DNA of 64,000 nt from Microbulbifer sp. SAOS-129_SWC (GTDB taxonomy: Bacteria > Pseudomonadota > Gammaproteobacteria > Pseudomonadales > Cellvibrionaceae). The translations under genes and the position numbers were made by a program. The stretch covers positions 4,459,001-4,523,000 of the forward strand of contig NZ_CP155567.1 in NCBI RefSeq assembly GCF_039696035.1, written 5' to 3'. A model generated the notes under the pieces. The model was given only the letters and a program-made list of their open reading frames with translations. It was not told where the DNA came from and searched no databases. This document shows, one piece after another, positions 36,767-43,328 of this stretch. Positions within the stretch are counted from its first letter, which is position 1. Every line of letters begins with the position of its first letter.

Positions 36767-36806
36767 TCACTTAGATATTTAGACAATATTCTAAATATCT
36801 AAGTGA
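36767..36806 (-). promoter_or_regulatory. Perfect 17-bp-arm palindrome, probable SdpR-like operator
   Basis: TCACTTAGATATTTAGA and its exact complement flank the six bases CAATAT, 50 bases upstream of the chosen GTG of the ArsR-family gene. ArsR/SdpR proteins bind AT-rich palindromes of this kind, so autoregulation is likely. The arms are far more AT-rich than neighbouring DNA. Confidence 0.75.
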
Positions 36807-37388
36807 GGCAATTTCGCCCTTCCAGGAATCCCGCTATCAGTGACAAAATTGGCGCACAAATAAACCCAGAGTGGGAAATTTCGATCAGGCAGGTCGTTGT
36901 CGGCAGTCTGACGGCACGGGGCCATCTCGCGATACCGGCCGCTCGATTTGGCCTAGCCACCAGAATTGAACCCTGTGCGTGAATCACAGACTCCCGGCGG
37001 ATAAATTACCGGATTTCTGCGCGGGGTTTTGTCGCAGTTTCCACGCGATCGACGGCTGGGTGAGGATTTTTTGCGCGACCGAATGTTCTATTTCCCGCCG
37101 ATTAACGGCTTAAGCGCGTCACATTTGTGAGCCGCATCACAAATATATGACACCGCTGTCATAGCGCGTCGGTACCAATTGCAAAGATCCCTAACACATC
37201 ACGGTGCGCAGGCGGGATCACTTCCCTAATAATTCACCGAAAACGGCTTTGCACGCCATTCGTGCCGGCCTTCAGGAGTGCATTTTTGTATCCCGTTCAC
37301 TTCAGTGAAGATTGCACGCGGCTCTCGCCAGACAAGGCAAGCCACCTTTGCGCGGGAGCTGCGCAATTGAAATCAACAAGGGATTTAC
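36807..37388. other. Long intergenic region with CRP-like site
   Basis: About 580 bases between the SdpR-like promoter and the secreted repeat protein. Open frames here lack coding character. The region holds a CRP-like site (annotated separately), a second palindrome TGACACCGCTGTCA at 37148-37161 and little else that I can identify. Confidence 0.5.
37126..37141 (+). promoter_or_regulatory. CRP/Vfr-like binding site
   Basis: TGTGA-GCCGCA-TCACA is an exact match to the CRP half-sites with six-base spacing, flanked by CATT and AATA. It lies about 250 bases upstream of the secreted repeat-protein gene; the palindrome 37148-37161 follows directly. Function by cyclic AMP receptor protein is inferred. 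Confidence 0.6.
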
Positions 37389-37811
37389 ATGAAAAAAATA
37401 CTCACCACTTTAGCCATCGTAGCGTGCGGATTCTTCTCCGCCTGGTCGCTAGCCGACACTACGGTTTCCGCTACCGGTTACGGCACCACATATACTGAAG
37501 CCAGTGTCTCGGCGAAAAATCAGTTGCTGGGCCAATATCCCACGGCTCAGAATGTTTATGTTGCGGGTTGCACAAACCCGCCGGTTGGCGCGCCCTGGCA
37601 GTGCACCGCTTACGGCACGATTTCCACAAGTGCCAGCAGCAGTAGCTGTCAGGTAACGTCGATTACCGGCTATGGCACCAGTCAGGTGAGTGCCTATGAG
37701 GCAACCATGTCGCAGTGGTACAGCAGTTATTCCACTGAGCCCGGCATTAATTGCCAGCCCTCGCCGGTAGGCCCTCCCTGGCAATGTACTGCCACCGGCT
37801 GCAAAGACTGA
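37389..37811 (+). CDS. Secreted two-repeat Cys protein, unknown function
   Basis: 140 residues with a signal peptide ending near residue 22 (LADTT). The mature part is two imperfect copies of about 50 residues: TGYGT...A...Q....Y...C...PVG-PWQCTA, first near 29-76 and again near 93-137. Each copy has a Cys pair ending in PWQCTA-G; one further Cys (SSSCQV) and the terminal GC complete the set, so intra-repeat disulfides are likely. I do not recognise the family. AAGGG lies about eight bases before the ATG. A CRP-like site lies upstream. Confidence 0.75.
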   Translation: MKKILTTLAIVACGFFSAWSLADTTVSATGYGTTYTEASVSAKNQLLGQYPTAQNVYVAGCTNPPVGAPWQCTAYGTISTSASSSSCQVTSITGYGTSQVSAYEATMSQWYSSYSTEPGINCQPSPVGPPWQCTATGCKD

Positions 37812-37959
37812 GCCAAGCGGCTCCCGCCAGGCGCGGGAGTCCAATTCAAAATTTCCCGTTTGAGAAGCTATTTCTGTGGTCAACTAAGCGGGCAATTCAA
37901 GCGAGCGAATCCGGCAGGAATTCCTGGGAGAATGCATTTCACCAGTCAGGTTGCGGAAA

Positions 37960-38159
37960 TCATCGCGATGAAATGGAATGGCTCAATTTAGATAACACAT
38001 CAACGTTGTTGCTGATTTGGTCAACCACGCCGCTGCCGTTCATGGCGCCGCTATGCCGCTATACCACTGCACTGCATACCAGAGCACGTACAGGTATCCG
38101 TAAATCACGCGGCAGTGGTTCAGGCGCTGCCAGTCGGCGGGAATGATCCACCGCGATGG
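37960..38159 (-). pseudogene. Remnant of a second thiamine kinase gene, internally deleted
   Basis: Translated on the minus strand this reads WIIPADWQRLNHCRVIYGYL and then VLWYAVQWYSGAM. The first part matches residues 10-18 of the intact kinase at 38787-39674; the rest matches its residues 242 to the end. The join falls on the four codons for Asp-Trp-Gln-Arg (38124-38135), which occur twice in the intact gene, so about 227 codons were lost in frame between two short repeats. There is no start codon: the frame runs back into the TGA of the pnuT remnant. The stop is at 37960-37962. Confidence 0.75.
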
Positions 38160-38303
38160 TCAGGCCGGCACTTGCACCAGGGCGGTGTCACCGGTGGATA
38201 GCTCGCGCCGATAGATGGCCAGCCACGGGAAAAAGCCGACGATCACAATAGTCACATAGAGCACAAACAACAGCGCGGTCAGATAGAGACCGCGGTCGAT
38301 AGT
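38160..38303 (-). pseudogene. Remnant of a second pnuT gene (C-terminal end)
   Basis: The last ~47 codons read IDRGLYLTALLFVLYV, then IVIVGFFPWLAIYRRE, then STGDTALVQVPA and a stop, closely matching the C-terminal helix of the intact PnuT at 39674-40357. Homology ceases abruptly near 38303. Order and strand relative to the kinase remnant are the same as in the intact locus, so this is a decayed second copy of the pnuT-thiK pair. Confidence 0.75.
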
Positions 38304-38356
38304 CTAAACAGCGAATGGATACCGGCGATGGCTACACATCTAGCGTAGCGGCAGGT

Positions 38357-38527
38357 TCAGCAGTTACCTTTCTTGGCCTGCCCCGGTGGGCAGTGCTTCT
38401 GATGTCCGCCCACCGTAACGCCGGGGATTCTGACCTTGGCGGGCTCCAGTTTCACACTGGGGCCAACGAGTTCACATCCGTTGAGAAAAGCTGCGGTGCA
38501 AAGAATCAGCGCGATTTTTACTTTCAT
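38357..38527 (-). CDS. Small lipoprotein
   Basis: 56 residues: a lipoprotein signal with lipobox FLNGC near residue 18, then a short mature peptide ending in 'GGHQKHCPPGQAKKGNC'. The 'HCPPGQAKKG-C' tail recurs in tiny lipoproteins of Pseudomonas-like bacteria, with no assigned function. The ATG at 38527 is chosen because it begins the basic n-region (MKVK). It lies between the decayed and the intact pnuT-thiK copies. Confidence 0.65.
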   Translation of the reverse strand: MKVKIALILCTAAFLNGCELVGPSVKLEPAKVRIPGVTVGGHQKHCPPGQAKKGNC

Positions 38528-38786
38528 TGAAATACTGCGGTTAATGGATTTGGCGCTGAGTTTAAAGTCTTGCGTGGCTGGCGGTCTATTCATCCCCCGT
38601 GCTTTTTGTCAAACTTGAGGGCCATTTCTCACTGCACGTTTTCCGAAGGCAGGACAGATCGAAGGGAGCTTGGCGCGACCGTTAGGATACATAGAGTCAG
38701 GTCAACTTTATGCGCTGAAATGCGGAATCAATATCACGCTACCCTGCTGATCTATCCCATTTCTTCCGGGGCGCCAGATAAAAGCC

Positions 38787-39674
38787 CTACCCACCGACAG
38801 AGGAAACCAGTACAAATAAACTGCGAGCATTATTGATAATGTCATTTTTGACCCGGCGCTCCATCATGGCCCCGGTACACCACTGCACCGCATACCACAA
38901 TACCGATAAATATCTGTAGATAACCCGCCAGTGATCCAGCCGCTGCCAATCGATCTGTGTTGTCAGTCGGCGCAGGTATTCTGTGAGTAACAGCTCCTGC
39001 TGCCGCTTGTCCAGCCGGTGCTCTTCCACGATCACCGCCAGTTCATAAAAGGGATCGCCCATCGCCGCGTACTCCCAGTCTATCGCATACAGGATTTCGT
39101 TCTCGGCGACTATCAGGTTTGTCATCAGTAAATCGTTGTGACAAAGGCAGGCGCCGTTATTCAGTGATTTTGCGCCGGCAATATGCCGCTGGACCTTTTG
39201 CTCCAGCGCTCGCAATTCGGTATAGAAATCGGCTCCCTCATCGATGGAGCGCCAGTAACTCGCCACCTTATCGTCTATGTCCAGGCATGCATCGATGGCC
39301 GGTAGTGCGTGGATGCTGCGCACCAGCTGGACCAGCTGCTTCAGCGCAGCGGCTCCGGCCGCGCGCCACGGCTCTCCGTGGATATAGCGGGTTACCAGAT
39401 ATTGATGGCCAGGATCGCAGTAAATGAGCGGGGCGCACAGGCCGGCATTGTCGGCGCGTCGGAGGGCGGCTGACTCCGCCGAGCGGTTTATATCCAGCGC
39501 AGCGCTGTTCGCCGAGTTTCTGCGCAACACCAGCTGTTCACCGCCTGCGACGATCAGATAACTCCGGTTCGTCAGGCCACCGCTCAGCGACCCCGCCAAC
39601 GAGGGTTCGGTTGCGCTCCAGCGCTGCCAGTCGGGTGGAATAATGTCAGGTTGTGACTCCGGTAGTTGGGCCAT
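38787..39674 (-). CDS. Thiamine kinase (APH/choline-kinase fold)
   Basis: 295 residues of the aminoglycoside-phosphotransferase fold. The N-lobe has 'GGLTNRSYLIVAGGEQLVLRR' (ATP-binding Lys/Arg strand). The catalytic loop is CHNDLLMTNL at about 178-187, and the metal-binding motif is IDWEYAAMGDP at about 198-208. Context names the substrate: the gene overlaps the stop of pnuT (TAATG) and belongs to a TPP-riboswitch operon with a TonB receptor. ThiK/YcfN phosphorylates thiamine and so traps it after import. A choline or homoserine substrate is possible but less likely here. Confidence 0.82.
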   Translation of the reverse strand: MAQLPESQPDIIPPDWQRWSATEPSLAGSLSGGLTNRSYLIVAGGEQLVLRRNSANSAALDINRSAESAALRRADNAGLCAPLIYCDPGHQYLVTRYIHGEPWRAAGAAALKQLVQLVRSIHALPAIDACLDIDDKVASYWRSIDEGADFYTELRALEQKVQRHIAGAKSLNNGACLCHNDLLMTNLIVAENEILYAIDWEYAAMGDPFYELAVIVEEHRLDKRQQELLLTEYLRRLTTQIDWQRLDHWRVIYRYLSVLWYAVQWCTGAMMERRVKNDIINNARSLFVLVSSVGG

Positions 39675-40357
39675 TACTGTTCAACCATTACCGGGTCGAT
39701 GCTCGACGACTGTTCTGTAAGCCCCGTCGCGGTTGCGCCGCGGGCGAGCCTTTCCCGTTTGTAGATGGCTCGCCACTGGAAAAACCCCACGATCACGATA
39801 ATCACATACAGCACAAACAGCAGCGCAGTCAGATAGAGACCGCGGTCGATATACAGATAGATGGACACCCCGTCGAACAGGATCCAGTAGAGCCAGTTCT
39901 CCAGCACCTTGCGCGTGACCATAAAGGTGGTGATGACGGCACCCCAGGTGGTAAAGGAATCGAGAAACGGGCGCGCGGCGCTGGTGGAAGCGCTGAGCAC
40001 GCTGCCGAACAGCAGTGTCAGCACCCCCACTGCGGCGAAGGCGAGCAGGTGGGTTTTGAGGGGCCAGCGGTGGATCTGCAGGTTCTGCTGTTGGTCGGGG
40101 TGGTAGCGCCACTGCCACCAGCCGTAGACCGCCATGATCAGGTAGAACACCTGCAGGGCCGATTCCATAAACAGGCTGACATCCCGGAACAGGAACAGGT
40201 AGATGGCGGTGCTGACAAAGGCGGCGTACCAGCAGCTGATCTTTTCCTGCATCGCCAGCAGCAGGTAGGCCAGGGCCAGCACCACGGCAATGATTTCCCA
40301 GCCGGACATCGCGGCATAGGCACTGGCGATGGCGCGGCCGATTTCGCTGTCAGGCAT
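39674..40357 (-). CDS. pnuT: PnuT-type thiamine transporter (PnuC family)
   Basis: 227 residues with seven hydrophobic helices and the PnuC-family 'YLIMAVYGWWQWRYH' and 'ENWLYWILFDGVSIYLYIDRGLYLTALLFVLYV' segments. PnuC relatives move vitamins by facilitated diffusion and rely on kinases for trapping; the neighbouring kinase, YkoF-like gene and TPP riboswitch mark this one as thiamine-specific (PnuT). The ATG at 40357 lies inside the last codons of the YkoF-like gene. An upstream extension to 40456 would overlap that gene entirely. Confidence 0.88.
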   Translation of the reverse strand: MPDSEIGRAIASAYAAMSGWEIIAVVLALAYLLLAMQEKISCWYAAFVSTAIYLFLFRDVSLFMESALQVFYLIMAVYGWWQWRYHPDQQQNLQIHRWPLKTHLLAFAAVGVLTLLFGSVLSASTSAARPFLDSFTTWGAVITTFMVTRKVLENWLYWILFDGVSIYLYIDRGLYLTALLFVLYVIIVIVGFFQWRAIYKRERLARGATATGLTEQSSSIDPVMVEQ

Positions 40358-40613
40358 TGCGCTGTTCCGGCGATAGGTCGCCATCGATAAATTTGCACAC
40401 GAAAATGGCGCGACCGTGTTTTTCGTAGGCGGTGCGCATTTCCTGTTTGAGCACATCCATCAGCAGGTCGTAATCACCGAATACCTGGGTGCTCATGGTG
40501 TTGGTAATCACCCGGAGTTCCGGGTGGGTATTCAGGCGATCGATAAACGCCTGGATGCTGGGGATATACACATCTTTCAACGGGTACATACTGATTTCTA
40601 CGGAAAGTTTCAT
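40350..40613 (-). CDS. YkoF-like thiamine-binding protein
   Basis: 87 residues forming a single ferredoxin-like YkoF/MTH1187-type domain: 'LSVEISMYPLKDVYIPSIQAFIDRL', 'ELRVITNTMSTQVFGDYDLLMDVLKQEM', 'AIFVCKFIDGDL'. Such domains bind thiamine or related hydroxymethylpyrimidine compounds. Its place between the TonB receptor and pnuT in a thiamine-regulated operon supports that role; it has no signal peptide, so it would act in the cytoplasm. GAGAGAG precedes the ATG. Confidence 0.8.
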   Translation of the reverse strand: MKLSVEISMYPLKDVYIPSIQAFIDRLNTHPELRVITNTMSTQVFGDYDLLMDVLKQEMRTAYEKHGRAIFVCKFIDGDLSPEQRNA

Positions 40614-40639
40614 CGTGGTGTCTCTCTCGCAACTGAATA

Positions 40640-40684
40640 CAGGGTGCGCCGCACGCGCCGTTGTATGGCCTCTGGCGCACCCTG
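40640..40684. repeat. GGGTGCGCC-type intergenic hairpin
   Basis: CAGGGTGCGCC (40640-40650) pairs perfectly with its complement at 40674-40684. It lies in the spacer between the TonB receptor and the YkoF-like gene. A weaker relative, GGGTGCGC with its complement, lies at 3812-3872, suggesting a dispersed repeat. Confidence 0.6.
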
Positions 40685-40749
40685 CCAGGTTATTCGCCTG
40701 CCGGGCAGGCCCCTACACGGGAGTTCCGGATTAAAAAGGGGCTCCCGGG

Positions 40750-42894
40750 TTAAAAGGTGTAGGTTCCGGTGATGCCCGCCACACGCGGCTCGCCGAGCTG
40801 GAAGTAGGCTTCGGGCGCATAGCCGTTGGCCGGGTTGTTGCCGAACTGGTTGCTGAAGTAGAAACCGCGGGTCCCGTAGTCCCTGTCGGTCAGGTTTCTG
40901 CCCCACAGCGCGACTTCCCAGTTGTCGCGCTGATAGGTCAGGCGCGCGTTCAACAGTGCGTAGGCCGAGGATTTCTCGTCGTGGCTGTTGGAGAAGTAAT
41001 AACTGTCCTTACCTTCCACTTCGAGGCGCAGCACCAGTTGCGGCAGCAGCGAAATTTCCGTGCCGGTGAAGAACTGGTAATTCGGCGCCTGCGCCAGGTC
41101 GCGGCCGCTGAGATCCACCGGTGCCAGGGCGATACCGTTATAGTCGTCGCGGGCATCCACGTGCGAGGTGCTGATAAAGTCGCGGAACTCGGCATTGAGC
41201 CAGCCGGCCGACATAAACAGGCGCACGGCATCGCTGGCCAGATAGTTCAGCTCCACTTCCAGGCCGGTGGTATCACCGCCGGCGGCATTGGTGAGGTAGT
41301 CGTCGAAGGAAAAATCGCTCGGATTGAAGATCGACTGCTTGGCCTGCACGTCACTGCGGTCCTGGTAAAAGGCGGCCAGCTGCGCCTGCAGGCGGTTGTC
41401 CAGCCACGCGCCTTTGAGGCCGAGTTCGTAGTTGAGCATGTGCTCGGTATCGAAGGCGAACTTGTCGCTGCCGATCGCCGGGTTAGTGGCGGACGCGGAG
41501 ATGATGCTGGCATTGATACCGCCGGCCTTGTAGCCGCGCGATACGGTGGCGTAGAGCAGGGCATTGTCGCGGTAGTGATATTCCAGCGTGACATTGCCGC
41601 CCCACAGGTTTTCATCCTTGCTCGAATCCACCGCGAGGGAATCGGCATAGTCGGCGGCGCGGCGCTCGAAGCGCAGGCCGGTGACCAGATCCACCGCCTG
41701 CGCCAGCGCCGTGGTCAGCTGGCCGTAGACGGCGGCATTGCGTGTGTCGAACTGGCTGGTAAAGCTGCGGTTGCGTTCCAGGTCCTCGCTCTCGTCGCGG
41801 AAGTAGACACCGGCCACCCAGCTGCTGCGGCCGTTGAACAGCCGCGAGGCATCGGTGGACAGCAGGCGCAGATCGGCACTGACATTGTCTTTGCTGCGCA
41901 CATAGTTGTCGGTGGAACTGTATTCCCACGGATGGAAACCGACGTAGGTCCAGTCTTCGTCGTAACCGTACTCGGTATCGGAGTTGGCCGCGCTCAGGGT
42001 GCCTTTCAGGGTGAACAGATCGCTGCCACTCCAGCGGCCCACCAGCGAGCCGGCGCTGGTTTTCTGGCGGTCCCAGCCGGGCTGGTCGGACAGGGTCTCG
42101 CGGGTGTTGTACAGCGAGAAGGCGTCGTAGCCGTTGTCCACGTCGAGAGACAGCGCGGTAAAGTCCAGCTGCAGGTCATCGCTGGGCTGGTAGCGCAGTT
42201 TGCCGCGCACAATCGACTCGTCGATATTGTTGGTATCGCTGCGCTGCAGGTGGGTGTTCTTGATGTAGCCATCGGACTGCTGCTTGCGCGCGGCGAGACG
42301 GTAACTCCAGTTGTCGTTCAGCGCGCCGCCGCCGGCCGCGGACAGGGTGCGCCCGTTGTACTGCGAAGCTTCGGCGGAAACACTGGCGTCGGTCTCGGCA
42401 CTCGGTGCCTTGCTGGTCATGCTGATCAGGCCGGCCAGTGCGTTGGCGCCGTAAGTGGTGCCCTGCGGGCCGCGCAGGATTTCCACGCGGTCCATATCCA
42501 GCGTGCTGGCGGCCAGGCCCAGGCCGGTGAAGTCGATACCGTCGATAATCAGGCCGACCGACGGATTCACCGGGTCGATAAACTGGCTGCGCTCACCGAT
42601 ACCGCGAATCTGTACAAAGCGGCCGCGCGACGCGCCGGTGGCAAAGTTGACGTTGGGAGCCAGGTCCAGCAGCTGGTCCAGGTTGCTGGCACCGCGCGCG
42701 GCGATGGCGCTCTGGTCCAGCACGCTGACGCTGGTGGGGGCGTCCAGCTGGCGGCTGTCGCGCAGCTGGCTGGTGACGATGACCTCTTCCAGACCACTGC
42801 TAGCCGGTTGTGTGGCGGCCGCGGCGCCCGCAGACAGACACAGACACAGGCCCACTGACCAGGCGAGCGGTTTTATTCTCATTGGGTGGTTCAT
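40750..42894 (-). CDS. TonB-dependent receptor, probably for thiamine
   Basis: 714 residues. A signal peptide (about 1-27) is followed by a TonB box in 'GLEEVIVTSQLRDSRQLDAPTSVSVLDQ', a plug domain with 'RGASNLDQLLDLAPNVNFATGASRGRFVQIRGIGERSQF' and 'DRVEILRGPQGTTYGANALAGLISM', and a barrel ending in Phe. It is the first gene after a TPP riboswitch and is followed by the YkoF-like, PnuT and kinase genes, so it should import thiamine or a thiamine ester across the outer membrane. Substrate is inferred from the riboswitch and neighbours. Confidence 0.88.
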   Translation of the reverse strand: MNHPMRIKPLAWSVGLCLCLSAGAAAATQPASSGLEEVIVTSQLRDSRQLDAPTSVSVLDQSAIAARGASNLDQLLDLAPNVNFATGASRGRFVQIRGIGERSQFIDPVNPSVGLIIDGIDFTGLGLAASTLDMDRVEILRGPQGTTYGANALAGLISMTSKAPSAETDASVSAEASQYNGRTLSAAGGGALNDNWSYRLAARKQQSDGYIKNTHLQRSDTNNIDESIVRGKLRYQPSDDLQLDFTALSLDVDNGYDAFSLYNTRETLSDQPGWDRQKTSAGSLVGRWSGSDLFTLKGTLSAANSDTEYGYDEDWTYVGFHPWEYSSTDNYVRSKDNVSADLRLLSTDASRLFNGRSSWVAGVYFRDESEDLERNRSFTSQFDTRNAAVYGQLTTALAQAVDLVTGLRFERRAADYADSLAVDSSKDENLWGGNVTLEYHYRDNALLYATVSRGYKAGGINASIISASATNPAIGSDKFAFDTEHMLNYELGLKGAWLDNRLQAQLAAFYQDRSDVQAKQSIFNPSDFSFDDYLTNAAGGDTTGLEVELNYLASDAVRLFMSAGWLNAEFRDFISTSHVDARDDYNGIALAPVDLSGRDLAQAPNYQFFTGTEISLLPQLVLRLEVEGKDSYYFSNSHDEKSSAYALLNARLTYQRDNWEVALWGRNLTDRDYGTRGFYFSNQFGNNPANGYAPEAYFQLGEPRVAGITGTYTF

Positions 42895-42959
42895 GGTTCT
42901 CTCTCGATGGAAATAGCGTGAAAGAGACCCGGGATGCGACGTGAGGAGGATACTGGAGA

Positions 42960-43047
42960 CTACCTATTCCTACGCCGGTATTAACCGGATCAGGTTCAAG
43001 GGTTTGCTCCTGGAGCATCTCAGGCCGTAACGGCCACCCCTTAGGTG
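42960..43047 (-). ncRNA. TPP riboswitch
   Basis: Read on the minus strand the element has GGGGTGGCC, the CTGAGAT of the pyrimidine-binding arm, ACCC, GAACCTGATC, and GTTAATACCGGCGTAGGAA of the pyrophosphate-binding arm, in order, with CCTA/TAGG closing the P1 stem. This is the THI-box consensus. It lies about 65 bases upstream of the TonB-receptor ATG, so TPP should turn off the thiamine-uptake operon; whether by translation or transcription is not evident. Confidence 0.96.
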
Positions 43048-43092
43048 TTGCGGGCGCGATGATAGCAGATGTTTTGCTGGGGTGTTATGGGG

Positions 43093-43262
43093 GCGCAGTA
43101 ATCGCGAAGGTGGCGATGTCGGGTATCGCTTTGTGAGACTTTATGAGCCATGGATGGCGAATAAAAGCCCCCAGGGATGGGTTTAGGGGGGGCGCCTAGC
43201 CCGTGTCTCACAAAGCGGTACCCGGCAGCGTCACCGCCACCCAAGTCGCCGAGCGCACCACA
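43093..43262. repeat. Long imperfect inverted repeat
   Basis: The segment near 43110-43139, GGTGGCGATG..GGGTATCGCTTTGTGAGAC, is largely the complement of 43203-43245, with the 14 bases GCTTTGTGAGACxx best conserved. The centre carries ATGGATGG/CCCATCC-like blocks and a G-run (AGGGGGGGCGCC). It looks like a dispersed repeat unit between the riboswitch and phoA; no protein is encoded. Confidence 0.55.
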
Positions 43263-43273
43263 TTGCACCCACG

Positions 43274-43318
43274 CATAAAAAACCCCGGCGGTGAACCACG
43301 GCCAGGGTTTTGCGGTGA
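43274..43318 (-). terminator. Intrinsic terminator after phoA
   Basis: On the minus strand a stem of AACCCTGGC...GCCGGGGTT type (bulged) around TTCACC is followed by six Ts, 11 bases after the phoA stop. Confidence 0.7.
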
Positions 43319-43328
43319 CAAGGTGGCC

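Noticed and set aside
36718..36786. Longer start of the SdpR-like repressor at a TTG
   Set aside because: The TTG lies within the operator palindrome; the GTG at 36717 has a good ribosome site and gives the family length.
40981..42858. Long plus-strand frame opposite the thiamine TonB receptor
   Set aside because: Shadow of the receptor codons; Val/Gly/Gln-rich with no start signal or motif.
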